From NCBI GenBank assembly GCA_001899525.1, contig MKVY01000038.1, positions 404,906 through 437,406 of the forward strand: 32,501 bases of DNA. The letters are read 5' to 3'. This DNA comes from Rhizobiales bacterium 65-9. Its GTDB lineage: Bacteria > Pseudomonadota > Alphaproteobacteria > Rhizobiales > Beijerinckiaceae. Position 1 is the stretch's first letter. Each line of letters starts with the position of its first letter. Positions 23,005 through 31,318 of the stretch are shown here, one piece after another. The translations under genes were made by a program, and so were the position numbers. Below the pieces are notes generated by a model. That model made no database searches, was not told the origin of the DNA, and saw only the letters and a program-made list of their open reading frames with translations.

Positions 23005-24738
23005 ATGCAGGCCCTTCTGCGGGCGTCCGATCGGTTTCTGACGATCGCGGCCCGTTCGCATGCGCGAGCCGCTGCGCTGTTGCTGCTGTTCGGGCTTCTG
23101 GCCTTCACGCCGGGTCTGTTCGCGATGCAGCCGATGGATCGCGACGAACCGCGCTTTGCGCAGGCGACGAAGCAGATGCTCGAGACCGGCGACTTCGTCG
23201 ATATCCGCTTTCAGGGCGAGGCGCGTTTCAAGAAGCCCGTCGGAATCTACTGGCTTCAGGCGGCGGTCGTCAGCGCGGCCGAAAAGCTGGGCGTTCCCGA
23301 CGCCCGCCATCAGATATGGCTCTACCGCCTGCCGTCCCTGGCGGGCGCCCTTTTCGCCGTGATCCTGAGCTACTGGGCGGCTTTGGTGCTCGCGCCCCGG
23401 CGCGAGGCGTTCGCCGCGGCGCTGCTGTTCGGCGCGACGATTTTGATCGGCGTCGAGGCGCATCTCGCCAAGACCGACGCCGCCATGTGCGCCACGGCGG
23501 TTGTCGCCTTCGGGATTCTCGCGCGGCTCTGGACGCTTCGCCGGACCGCGTCGATCACGATCGGGGAGACGTTCGCGTTCTGGATCGCGATCGGCGTGTC
23601 CTTTCTTTTGAAAGGCCCGGTCGTCGGCGGTCTGTTCGCGCTGGCGGCGGTCGCGCTCAGCCTGCGGGAGCGGTCGGCGGCGTGGCTGAGGCCTGTCGCG
23701 GACTGGCGCGCGATCCTGCTCGCGCTGCTGATCGTCGCGCCCTGGTTCGCCGCGATCACGCTGAAAAGCGGCTCGGCTTTTTTCAGCGAAGCGGTCGGTC
23801 AGGACATGCTTGGCAAGGTTGCTGGAGGTCAGGAGGCGCACGGGGCGCCGCCGGGACTTTATCTTCTCATCATGCCGGCGACGTTCTGGCCTGTCTCGGC
23901 GCTGTTCCTTGCCGTCATTCCCTATCTCTGGCGGAACCGGTCGGACGATCTCGTGGCGCTTTGTCTCGCCTGGATCGTTCCCGCCTGGATCATGTTCGAA
24001 CTGATCCCGACCAAGCTGCCGCACTATGTCCTGCCGCTCTATCCGCCCATGGCTTTCCTCGTCATGAAGGCGCTGTCCGATGGCGCCGACATGTCCCGCG
24101 GACGCTGGCGCGCCGTGGCTCTCGGATTGCTGCCGTTCATTCCGATCCTGTTCGCGGGTGCGGCCGCGGCTGCGGTATTCGTCCTGGAGCCCGGCGGCGC
24201 GCAACGGTTCCTGCCGCTGATCTGGGCCGCGCCGCTGTTCGTTCTGGCCATCGGTCTGGCGTTCATCGGCGCGCGCGCGGCGCGACGCAATGCGGGTCTT
24301 GCGCTCGCGCCGATCCTCGCGCTGGCGACGATCGCCTTGTCCTGGTCGGTCTATCAGAACGCCTGGCCCGCTCTCCGGTCGATCCAACTCAGCCCGCGCC
24401 TTGCGGAGGCCGCGCGCGCCGCCGGCTGCGCGGATCCGAGGATGGCGACGGTCGGCGGCTACAACGAGCCGAGCCTCGTATTCCTGACCCGCACCGACCT
24501 CGTGATGACGAATGGAGTCGGCGGAGCCGCGTTCATGGCCGGCGACGGCTGCCGCGTGGCGTTCGTGGAAAGCCGGGAGGAAAAGACCTTTCTCGACGAG
24601 ATGGCCCAACGCTCCGCGACTCCCCGGCTGCTGACGCGGGTTTCGGGCGTCAACATCAACCGCGCTTTCGAGCGGGATCGCCGCACCCTCCGCGTCATGG
24701 ACTTTGGCGTCTATTTGCGCGACACGTCGCGGCCCTGA
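23005..24738 (+). CDS. GT39-family (ArnT-like) glycosyltransferase
   Basis: A 577-residue polytopic membrane protein of the PMT/ArnT class, which moves a sugar from a polyprenyl-phosphate donor to lipid A or another envelope target on the periplasmic side. The first periplasmic loop has the catalytic acidic motif MDRDEPRFAQATKQML (44-59) and FQGEARFKKPVGIYWLQ, both strongly conserved in ArnT. About 11-12 hydrophobic segments are followed by a soluble C-terminal domain (~430-577). The ATG at 23005 has GGAGAG upstream. A GT2 enzyme able to make polyprenyl-phosphate sugar and a LAB_N protein follow directly, supporting a lipid-glycosylation operon. No arnA/B/D lie in the window, so the sugar need not be aminoarabinose. 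Confidence 0.88.
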   Translation: MQALLRASDRFLTIAARSHARAAALLLLFGLLAFTPGLFAMQPMDRDEPRFAQATKQMLETGDFVDIRFQGEARFKKPVGIYWLQAAVVSAAEKLGVPDARHQIWLYRLPSLAGALFAVILSYWAALVLAPRREAFAAALLFGATILIGVEAHLAKTDAAMCATAVVAFGILARLWTLRRTASITIGETFAFWIAIGVSFLLKGPVVGGLFALAAVALSLRERSAAWLRPVADWRAILLALLIVAPWFAAITLKSGSAFFSEAVGQDMLGKVAGGQEAHGAPPGLYLLIMPATFWPVSALFLAVIPYLWRNRSDDLVALCLAWIVPAWIMFELIPTKLPHYVLPLYPPMAFLVMKALSDGADMSRGRWRAVALGLLPFIPILFAGAAAAAVFVLEPGGAQRFLPLIWAAPLFVLAIGLAFIGARAARRNAGLALAPILALATIALSWSVYQNAWPALRSIQLSPRLAEAARAAGCADPRMATVGGYNEPSLVFLTRTDLVMTNGVGGAAFMAGDGCRVAFVESREEKTFLDEMAQRSATPRLLTRVSGVNINRAFERDRRTLRVMDFGVYLRDTSRP

Positions 24739-24753
24739 CGATCAGCCTGCCCC

Positions 24754-25488
24754 GTGACAAACGACCCCAGTCTCACCATCGTCGTTCCGGTGAAGAACGA
24801 GGAGGGGAACATCGCCCCTCTCGTCGCCGAAATCGCGAGCGCCTGCGCGCCGATCGGCCGGTTCGAGATCATCGTCGTCAATGACGGCTCGACGGATAAA
24901 ACCCCCGACGTCCTGCGCGGGCTCGCCGCCGAAATGCCCTGGCTGCGCTGGCTCGACCATGCGCAGTCCTGCGGCCAGAGTGCGGCCGTCAGGACGGGCG
25001 TCCGCGCCGCGCGGGCGCCGGTGGTCGGCACGCTCGACGGCGACGGCCAGAACGATCCGCAGTTCTTCCGCGACATGGTTCGCGCGCTGGAGGAGGGCGG
25101 CGAGGCGGTCGGACTGGTGCAGGGGCAGCGCGTCGGCCGCAAGGCGACCGGCTTCAAGAAATTCCAGTCGCGCGTCGCCAACGCGGTGCGATCCCGCGTG
25201 CTGCGCGACGACACCCGCGACACCGGCTGCGGCCTGAAGCTGTTTCGCCGCGACGTCTATCTCGCGCTGCCCTATTTCGACGCGCTGCATCGCTTCATGC
25301 CGGCGCTGGTGAAGCGGGAAGGCTACGGGGTCGCCATGGTGGACGTGATCGATCGCCCCCGCATGTCGGGCGTCTCGAACTACGGTTTTTTTGACCGGCT
25401 CTGGGTCGGCGTGCTCGATCTCGCCGGCGTGTGGTGGCTGATCCGCCGCCGCCGGCGCAAGCCGGTCGTCACGGAGCATGCGCGATGA
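24754..25488 (+). CDS. GT2 glycosyltransferase, dolichol/polyprenyl-phosphate sugar synthase-like
   Basis: A 244-residue DPM1-type GT2: LTIVVPVKNEEGNIAPLV (7-24), VVNDGSTDKT (41-50), metal-binding LDGDGQNDP (94-102), DTGCGLKLFRRDVY near 153-166 and HRFMPALVKREGYGV (~176-190), all characteristic of polyprenyl-phosphate mannosyl/glucosyl-type enzymes. It ends in a single hydrophobic segment (LWVGVLDLAGVWWLI) and a basic tail, so it is probably membrane-associated. It starts with GTG at 24754, 15 bases after the GT39 stop, and overlaps the LAB_N gene (ATGA). It likely supplies the lipid-linked sugar to the ArnT-like enzyme. Confidence 0.9.
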   Translation: MTNDPSLTIVVPVKNEEGNIAPLVAEIASACAPIGRFEIIVVNDGSTDKTPDVLRGLAAEMPWLRWLDHAQSCGQSAAVRTGVRAARAPVVGTLDGDGQNDPQFFRDMVRALEEGGEAVGLVQGQRVGRKATGFKKFQSRVANAVRSRVLRDDTRDTGCGLKLFRRDVYLALPYFDALHRFMPALVKREGYGVAMVDVIDRPRMSGVSNYGFFDRLWVGVLDLAGVWWLIRRRRRKPVVTEHAR

Positions 25489-25805
25489 TCTACGCTTTCT
25501 CGGAGGGCCTGCGGGCCTATCTGTATGACGTGTTCGTCGCGAAATTCGATTTCTGGCTGGTGTTTGGACTGCTCGCCCAGTTGACGTTCGCCGCGCGCTT
25601 TCTCGTGCAGTGGATCGCGAGCGAACGGGCGCAGGACAGCGTGATTCCGATGTCGTTCTGGTTCCTGTCGATTGTCGGCGGTCTGATGACGCTGGTGTAT
25701 GGCGTGATCAAGCGCGAGCCGATCATCATCATCGGGCAGGCGCTGTCGACCTTCATTTATGTGCGCAATGTGGCGCTGATCCTGCGCAGGCGGCGCTCGG
25801 CCTGA
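25485..25805 (+). CDS. LAB_N (lipid-A-disaccharide synthase N-terminal-like) membrane protein
   Basis: A 106-residue protein with three membrane segments. The first part FDFWLVFGLLAQLTFAARFL, then VQWIASERAQDSVIPMSFWF and GGLMTLVYGVIKREPIIIIG, closely follow the LAB_N domain pattern. The ATG at 25485 overlaps the GT2 stop. LAB_N proteins are commonly found beside GT2/GT39 lipid-modification genes. Their exact task, perhaps lipid-linked sugar handling, is not established. Confidence 0.88.
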   Translation: MIYAFSEGLRAYLYDVFVAKFDFWLVFGLLAQLTFAARFLVQWIASERAQDSVIPMSFWFLSIVGGLMTLVYGVIKREPIIIIGQALSTFIYVRNVALILRRRRSA

Positions 25806-25891
25806 AGAGAGGTGGCGCGAGACTTGCCTCGCGTCCTCTCCTGTTCGATCAAGAGAGGCGCCGCGCGTGGGCGCTGCGGGAAGGGTCGCGG

Positions 25892-27754
25892 ATGGCGGTC
25901 GAAGGGCAGAGCCAACTCGTTCAGGTCGTCGCGCTGCTTGCCGGCGGCGTGATCGCGGTTCCCCTGTTCCGGCGGCTCGGCCTCGGCTCGATCCTCGGCT
26001 ATCTCGCCGCCGGCGTCGCGATCGGGCCCTATGGCCTTGGCCTGCTCAATGATCCGCAATCGATCCTGCATGTCGCCGAACTCGGCGTCATCATGTTCCT
26101 GTTCATCATCGGGCTGGAGATGCAGCCCTCGCGCCTGTGGAATTTGAGGCGCCAGATCTTCGGTCTAGGCGCGGCCCAGGTGATCGGCTGCGGACTTCTC
26201 CTGACGGGCGTCGGCATGCTCGCCGGGCTTTCCGCGCCCGTGGCCTTCGTGGGCGCGATGGGATTCGTGCTGACCTCGACGGCTGTCGCGATGCAGCTTC
26301 TCGACGAGCGGGGGGAGACATCGACCCCCGGCGGCCAGCGCGTCGTCTCGATTCTTCTCCTGGAGGATCTGGCGATCGTGCCGCTGCTGGCGATCGTGGC
26401 CGTCCTTGCTCCAGGCGCTGAGGCGTCGGGGTCGTCGCGCTGGATGCAGCTCGGCGTAGCCGCTTTGTCGCTCGGGCTCCTGCTGGCGGCCGGACGCTGG
26501 CTGCTCAACCCGCTGTTCCGCCTGCTCGCGGCGTCTGGCGCGCGCGAGGTGATGACGGCGGCCGCTCTGCTGGTCGTGCTGGGGGCGGCGCTCGGCATGC
26601 AGCTTGGCGGGCTGTCGATGGCGATGGGCGCCTTCGTCGCCGGCGTCCTTCTGTCCGAATCCGTGTTCAGGCATCAGCTTGAGGCGGACATCGAGCCGTT
26701 TCGCGGGATTCTGCTCGGCCTGTTTTTCATGGCCGTGGGGATGTCGCTCGATTTCTCCGTGCTGGCCTCGGACTGGGTCCGGATTTTCCTGGGCGTGATC
26801 GCCTTCATGGCGGTCAAGGCAGCCGGCATCTATCTGATTGCGCGGCTGTTCCACGCGCCGCATCGCGACGCGCTGCTGCGGGCGGCGATCATGGCGCAGG
26901 GCGGCGAGTTCGCCTTCGTCCTTTATTCGTCCGCACTGGCGGCCGGCATTTTCGACGCTTCGACCAGCGCGGCGCTGACGGCGGTGGTCATCCTCTCGAT
27001 GGCGCTGACGCCCTTCGTGGTGTTCGCGCTCCGCTGGCTCACGCCCGCTGAAATCCAGTCCACGGACGGCGTGGAGGCGGCCGACGGTTTGAGCGGCAGC
27101 GTCCTTGTGGTGGGCTTCGGCCGCTTCGCCCAGGTCGCCAGCCAGGCGCTGCTGGCGCGCGGCGTCGATGTCGCCATCATCGAGACGGATGTCGAGATGA
27201 TCCAGAGCGCGAGCCGTTTCGGCTTTAAGGTCTATTATGGCGACGGCTCTCGCCTCGACGTGCTGCGGGCCTCCGGGGCCGAGCATGCGCGCGCGATCAT
27301 GGTGTGCGTCGACAAGCAGGAAACAGCGGATCGGATCGTCGAACTCGTGAAGGCCGAATTCCCGCTGACCAAGCTGTTCGTGCGCGCTTACGATCGCGGT
27401 CACGCGCTTTCGCTGATCGAGGCGGGCGTCGATTTCCAGATACGCGAGACGTTCGAGTCCGCGATGGTTTTTGGCGAACGCGCTCTGGTTGAGTTGGGCG
27501 TTCCGGAAGAGGAGGCGGCGGAAATCGCCGCGGACGTGCGCGCGCGCGACGCAGAGCGTCTCGCGCTGCAGATGACCGGCGGCATCGAGGCCGGAAGTTC
27601 GCTGGTTTTCGGCAACGCCGGTACCGGGCGCCAGCCGGCCCCGACGCCGACGCCGTTGACGCAGCCCAAGAAGCCGGGACGCGCGCTCAACGAGGACGCG
27701 GCGAAGGCGATCGCGACCGAAGAGACGCGCGAGCCGGCTTCGCCGCCCCCCTGA
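25892..27754 (+). CDS. Kef-type K+/H+ antiporter (CPA2) with RCK/TrkA-N domain
   Basis: A 620-residue monovalent cation:proton antiporter-2 protein. The membrane domain (~1-385) has about 12-13 segments: LGYLAAGVAIGPYGLGLL (35-52), FLFIIGLEMQPSRLWNLR (69-86), the transport-core LLLEDLAIVPLL (155-166) and FFMAVGMSLDF (278-288). A TrkA-N nucleotide-binding domain starts at VLVVGFGRFAQVASQALL (404-421). Acidic Glu429/Thr430/Asp431 end the second strand, favouring NAD(H) binding as in KefB/KefC. A Pro/Thr-rich tail closes the protein. The ATG at 25892 has GGGAAGGG upstream; the frame runs further 5' into the LAB_N gene. No KefF/KefG partner is adjacent. Confidence 0.9.
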   Translation: MAVEGQSQLVQVVALLAGGVIAVPLFRRLGLGSILGYLAAGVAIGPYGLGLLNDPQSILHVAELGVIMFLFIIGLEMQPSRLWNLRRQIFGLGAAQVIGCGLLLTGVGMLAGLSAPVAFVGAMGFVLTSTAVAMQLLDERGETSTPGGQRVVSILLLEDLAIVPLLAIVAVLAPGAEASGSSRWMQLGVAALSLGLLLAAGRWLLNPLFRLLAASGAREVMTAAALLVVLGAALGMQLGGLSMAMGAFVAGVLLSESVFRHQLEADIEPFRGILLGLFFMAVGMSLDFSVLASDWVRIFLGVIAFMAVKAAGIYLIARLFHAPHRDALLRAAIMAQGGEFAFVLYSSALAAGIFDASTSAALTAVVILSMALTPFVVFALRWLTPAEIQSTDGVEAADGLSGSVLVVGFGRFAQVASQALLARGVDVAIIETDVEMIQSASRFGFKVYYGDGSRLDVLRASGAEHARAIMVCVDKQETADRIVELVKAEFPLTKLFVRAYDRGHALSLIEAGVDFQIRETFESAMVFGERALVELGVPEEEAAEIAADVRARDAERLALQMTGGIEAGSSLVFGNAGTGRQPAPTPTPLTQPKKPGRALNEDAAKAIATEETREPASPPP

Positions 27755-28252
27755 TCAGACGCCGAGACCTGAGCCGCTGGCGTGAAATCTCGTCGTCGCG
27801 GCCCATCCGAGGGCGACGAAAGCAGCGATCACGACAAGCTGGGCGATCGCGAAAGGCGGCTCGGTCTGGGTAGGCGCCAGCGGCTGAAGCGCGCTGATCT
27901 TCAGAAAGGCCTGCGCCACGGTGACAAACGCCAGAAAATAGACGCTGACTGTCATCGCGATAGCGTAAGCGCGCCGCCATCCGCCGGCCAGACCCCTGAC
28001 GTAAAGTCCGATCACCGCGACGATGAGCGCCATCGAAGACAGAACGCCGACGATATGGGACGGCAAAATCCTGTCAGCGGGCAGGATGAAGCCGGTTAGG
28101 TTTGCCGCAATCGATGTAAGGAGATAGGCGGCCGTCAGCCGGGCTGAGAATTTCGAACCGATCATGTCCAGCACGACGATCACCCCGGCGACCAGCGCGA
28201 CAAGGCTCAGGATGGTATGAATCCATGCGAGCGGCGTAAGGTTGAGCATCAT
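27755..28252 (-). CDS. Conserved-looking small membrane protein
   Basis: A 165-residue protein with about five membrane segments: PLAWIHTILSLVALVAGVIV, LTAAYLLTSIAANLTGFILP, SHIVGVLSSMALIVAVIGLY, AIAMTVSVYFLAFVTVAQAF and FAIAQLVVIAAFVALGWAAT. LAPTQTEPPFAIAQ precedes the last segment. I recall similar unnamed proteins in other Proteobacteria, but no function is known to me. The ATG pair at 28252/28249 has no clear ribosome-binding site; an upstream start cannot be excluded. Its stop abuts the antiporter stop (TGATCA), so the two genes end against each other with no gap. Confidence 0.75.
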   Translation of the reverse strand: MMLNLTPLAWIHTILSLVALVAGVIVVLDMIGSKFSARLTAAYLLTSIAANLTGFILPADRILPSHIVGVLSSMALIVAVIGLYVRGLAGGWRRAYAIAMTVSVYFLAFVTVAQAFLKISALQPLAPTQTEPPFAIAQLVVIAAFVALGWAATTRFHASGSGLGV

Positions 28253-28455
28253 GGCGTCATGTCCGGCGGCGCGCCCCGCGCGAAGCGGACGCATCCGCCG
28301 CCGCCAGCCGCCGCCGCGCCGCGGCTGGTCGCCGCAGTTAAGCGCATTGCTTCGGCCGCGTCTCGGTGAACATTCACACCGGTCGCGATCGCGCGCCAGC
28401 GTCTTCCAAACGTTGCGCCGGGGCAGGATCGTTTGGAGACAGCCGGTCCGGCGCG

Positions 28456-29646
28456 TCAGGCGGCCTGGCGCAATTTCTGAAATCCGGCGTCGATATCCGA
28501 TTTGAGGTCCTCGACATCCTCAAGGCCGATATGGAAGCGGATCGTGGGGCCTTCGGCTTTCCATGTCGTCGCCGTGCGATAGGCGGAGCAGTCGAACGGC
28601 AGCGCCAGGCTTTCATAGCCGCCCCATGACGCGCCCATTCCGAAAAGCTCGAGGCTTTCCAGGAACGCGGCGACGGCCTTCGCGCCGACCGGGCGCAAGG
28701 TCACGGAAAAAAGCGAAGAGGCGCCCGTGAAGTCGCGCTTCCACAGCGAATGTCCCGGATCGCTTGGCAGCGCCGGATAATGGACGCGCGCGACCTCGGG
28801 CCGCGCCTGCAGCCATTCGGCCATTTCGAGCCCCGCTTTCTGCTGCGCGTCGAGCCGCACCTTGAGCGTGCGCGAACCGCGCAGTGTGAGAAACGCGTCC
28901 TCCGACCCAATGAGAACGCCGAGGGCCTCCCAGGCGTTGCGAAGAGTCTTGTATTGCTCCGGCGTGCGCGCCGAAACGGTTCCGATGAGAACGTCGGAAT
29001 GGCCCGCCAGATATTTCGTGCCGGCCTGTATGGTGTAGTCGACGCCGAAGCGATGCGAGTCGAAATAGAGCGGCGTCGCCCAGGTGTTGTCCATGATGAC
29101 GACAGCGTCGCGCGCATGCGCGGCGGCCACGATCGCCGGAATGTCCTGCATCTCGAATGTCTGCGAGCCCGGCGCTTCGGTGAACACCGCCTTCGTGTTG
29201 GGCTTGAACAGCGTGGCGACATCGGCGCCGATCAGGGGATCGTAGTAGCTCGACTCGATGCCCAGACGCTTCATCATGCCGTCCGCGAAGATGCGCGTCG
29301 GGCGATAGACGCTGTCGGGAATGAGAATGTGATCCCCCGCGCTGAGCGCCGCCAGCAAGGGCAGCGTGCAGGCGAGCAGCCCTGTCGGACAAAGCACGCA
29401 GCCGGCGCCGCCCTCCAGGCTGTTGACGGCCGTTTCGAGCGCTTCGATCGTCGGGTTGCCGCGCGTGCCGTAGGAGAAGCGCGCCTTGCGGAGATTGAAG
29501 TCCTCGACCGTCTGGTACAGCACGGTCGAGCCCCGCACGATCGGCGGGTTGACGAATCCGAAGCTGTCGGCGGGATCCCGGCCGGCGAGCACCAGCCGGG
29601 TGCGGTCGCGAAAACGGCCTAGTTCTTTGGGAGTATATTTGCGCAT
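28456..29646 (-). CDS. metC: Cystathionine beta-lyase
   Basis: A 396-residue PLP enzyme of the Cys/Met metabolism family: RFSYGTRGNPTIEALETAVN (56-75), LCPTGLLACTLPLLAAL (85-101), IMDNTWATPLYFDSHRFGVD (184-203) with the Asp that contacts the PLP ring nitrogen, and the Schiff-base Lys211 in QAGTKYLAGHSDVLIG. Tyr59 and Arg62 are the usual phosphate-binding pair. LFGMGASWGGYESL and TIRFHIGLEDVEDLKSDID near the end fit the MetC branch rather than cystathionine gamma-synthase. The ATG at 29646 is chosen on family length; the ribosome-binding site is weak. It converts cystathionine to homocysteine, pyruvate and ammonia. It is divergent from aapJ, an arrangement I recall from rhizobia. Confidence 0.92.
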   Translation of the reverse strand: MRKYTPKELGRFRDRTRLVLAGRDPADSFGFVNPPIVRGSTVLYQTVEDFNLRKARFSYGTRGNPTIEALETAVNSLEGGAGCVLCPTGLLACTLPLLAALSAGDHILIPDSVYRPTRIFADGMMKRLGIESSYYDPLIGADVATLFKPNTKAVFTEAPGSQTFEMQDIPAIVAAAHARDAVVIMDNTWATPLYFDSHRFGVDYTIQAGTKYLAGHSDVLIGTVSARTPEQYKTLRNAWEALGVLIGSEDAFLTLRGSRTLKVRLDAQQKAGLEMAEWLQARPEVARVHYPALPSDPGHSLWKRDFTGASSLFSVTLRPVGAKAVAAFLESLELFGMGASWGGYESLALPFDCSAYRTATTWKAEGPTIRFHIGLEDVEDLKSDIDAGFQKLRQAA

Positions 29647-29719
29647 CGTCGTACTCGAAGACGAGTTTGCTCTGCCGTCCCGCAGCTTTCTCGTCAATCT
29701 GGCCTGGCGCACCCCTCCC

Positions 29720-29748
29720 TTGACCGTGCGGCCGAACTTGACTGTTAT
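29720..29748 (+). promoter_or_regulatory. Probable promoter of aapJ
   Basis: TTGACC at 29720-29725, a 17-base spacer and TGTTAT at 29743-29748 form a good sigma-70-type promoter. It would leave a leader of about 110 bases before aapJ. It lies within the divergent metC-aapJ region. Confidence 0.45.
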
Positions 29749-29867
29749 GAGTCCGATCAAAGGCCGTGATCAGCGGTCTAGGCGACCTGTCGTTCAAGGC
29801 AGGCGCCCGGGGAGCTTCGTGGCTGCGGACGGGTCAACAGGTTTCTACCAACGGGAGTGGTTTTGCG

Positions 29868-30887
29868 ATGAAACGCTATCTCATCGGCGCTTCGCTGGCG
29901 CTTAGCGCCGCGATCGCCGCCGGCCCTGCCTTTGCGCAGGCGACGTTAAGTCAGGTCAAGGCGCGCGGTCAGTTGGCCTGCGGCTCGAACACCGGACTGG
30001 CCGGCTTCGGCGTGCCCGACGACAAGGGCAACTGGACCGGCCTCGACGTCGAATATTGCCGCGCGATCGCCGCCGCGATCTTCGACGATCCGACCAAGGT
30101 GAAGTTCACGCCGCTGTCCGCGAAGGATCGCTTCACCGCGCTTCAGTCGGGCGAGGTCGACGTTCTTGTCCGCAATACGACATGGACCATGTCGCGCGAC
30201 ACGCAGCTCGGCCTGAACTTCGGCCCGATCAACTATTACGACGGGCAGGGCTTTCTTGTGCGCAAGAAGCTCAACGTGTCGTCAGCGCTCGAACTGTCCG
30301 GCGCCTCCGTCTGCGTGCAGCAGGGCACCACGACGGAGCTGAACCTCGCGGACTATTTCCGCGCCAACAAGATGAAGTACGAGTCGGTGGTGTTCGCGAC
30401 CAGCGACGAAACAGTGAAAGCCTATGACTCCGGCCGCTGCGACGCCTTCACGACGGACGCCTCGGGCCTCTACGCCGAGCGTTTGAAGCTGACCAACCCG
30501 GCCGATCACATCGTGCTTCCGGAAATCATTTCGAAGGAGCCGCTCGGGCCGGCGGTCCGACACGGCGATGATCAGTGGTTCGATATCGTGAAGTGGGTTC
30601 ACTACGCGATGGTCGGCGCGGAGGAGTTCGGCGTCACCAAGGCGAATGTCGATCAGATGCTCAAGTCGGACAACCCCGAGATCAAGCGCCTGCTCGGCGC
30701 CGAGGGCAAGTTCGGCGAGACGATCGGCCTGACCAACGATTGGGCCTACCGGATCATCAAGCATATCGGCAATTACGGCGAGAGCTTCGAACGCAATGTC
30801 GGCGCCGGCTCGCCGCTGAAGATCGCGCGCGGCCTTAACGGACAATGGACGAAGGGCGGCCTGCAATACGCGATCCCGATCCGCTAG
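29868..30887 (+). CDS. aapJ: General L-amino acid ABC transporter substrate-binding protein
   Basis: A 339-residue periplasmic binding protein of family 3 (SBP_bac_3). The signal peptide MKRYLIGASLALSAAIAAGP is cleaved after AFA near residue 23. The mature part starts TLSQVKARGQLACGSNTGLA; NWTGLDVEYCRAIAAAIF (~57-74), RFTALQSGEVDVLVRNTTWT (~90-109) and DAFTTDASGLYAER follow. The long conserved C-terminal part (WVHYAMVGAEEFGVTKANVD and GLTNDWAYRIIKHIGNYGES) marks the AapJ/BztA group. The ATG at 29868 has GGGAG about 12 bases upstream. In rhizobia the Aap system takes up many L-amino acids. aapQ follows after an unusually long spacer with a strong hairpin. Confidence 0.92.
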   Translation: MKRYLIGASLALSAAIAAGPAFAQATLSQVKARGQLACGSNTGLAGFGVPDDKGNWTGLDVEYCRAIAAAIFDDPTKVKFTPLSAKDRFTALQSGEVDVLVRNTTWTMSRDTQLGLNFGPINYYDGQGFLVRKKLNVSSALELSGASVCVQQGTTTELNLADYFRANKMKYESVVFATSDETVKAYDSGRCDAFTTDASGLYAERLKLTNPADHIVLPEIISKEPLGPAVRHGDDQWFDIVKWVHYAMVGAEEFGVTKANVDQMLKSDNPEIKRLLGAEGKFGETIGLTNDWAYRIIKHIGNYGESFERNVGAGSPLKIARGLNGQWTKGGLQYAIPIR

Positions 30888-30894
30888 GCGGCTC

Positions 30895-30923
30895 GCCGCT
30901 CCGGGATGTTTTCCCGGAGCGGC
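30895..30923 (+). repeat. Strong hairpin just after aapJ (no T-tract)
   Basis: GCCGCTCCGGGA (30895-30906) and TCCCGGAGCGGC (30912-30923) form a perfect 12-base-pair stem with a five-base loop, eight bases after the aapJ stop. No run of T follows, so it is probably an mRNA-stabilising or partial-termination element. Such hairpins let binding protein exceed permease in ABC operons. Confidence 0.65.
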
Positions 30924-31318
30924 ATGCGGCGAAGGGATGGCGCCGCATTTGCTGGTTGATCGGTTTGATCGGTCCGCGCGGGGGACACGTCGTTTGCGAC
31001 GTCGCGCAGGGGAGGCGGGATGAAAGTCGACGCGGGCGCCGCGACGAGAGCTGCGAGAGGCGATCCTCTCCTCGCCGCGCGCGGCGCGGATCGAAGCCCT
31101 GCTTTCGAGAGCGATCTTCTGGGCGCGCATCGGCGGCCAAAAGGAAGAAGCGCGGCCGGCGGAAAATCGAGGTCCGCTTTTCGCGGTCGTTTGCCTCACT
31201 TTGATTGTCCGCTTGAAAGCGCGCCAGCGGCGGGGAGCGCAGCCGGTTTGCGAACAAAAACGCAGCGCGCCGCTGCCGGCGCCCCGCGAAAGAAAGCCGC
31301 GAATGATCGGGGGCCGTC
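30924..31318 (+). other. Long aapJ-aapQ spacer; possible small ORF
   Basis: Nearly 400 bases without a convincing gene. It contains a tandem nine-base repeat (TTGATCGGT twice, 30956-30973). An ATG at 31020 stands directly after AGGGGAGGCGGG, a strong ribosome-binding-like sequence. The frame from it runs to 31331 (103 codons) and overlaps the aapQ start, but its product is Arg/Ala-rich and unlike any family I know. It is probably chance, though the ribosome-binding-like site is notable. Confidence 0.35.

Noticed and set aside
21664-24609. A 981-codon open frame on the minus strand
   Set aside because: It is antisense to the GT39, VanZ-like and hypothetical genes and crosses the tRNA. It is extremely rich in Arg, Asp and Gln, the typical antisense shadow of GC-rich coding DNA.
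26165-27403. A 412-codon minus-strand frame antisense to the Kef-type antiporter
   Set aside because: Shadow of the antiporter gene; composition biased to His, Arg, Gln and no family features.
29647-29867. Possible SAM-II-type riboswitch before metC
   Set aside because: I looked for the short conserved core expected in alphaproteobacterial met leaders and did not see it in either orientation.
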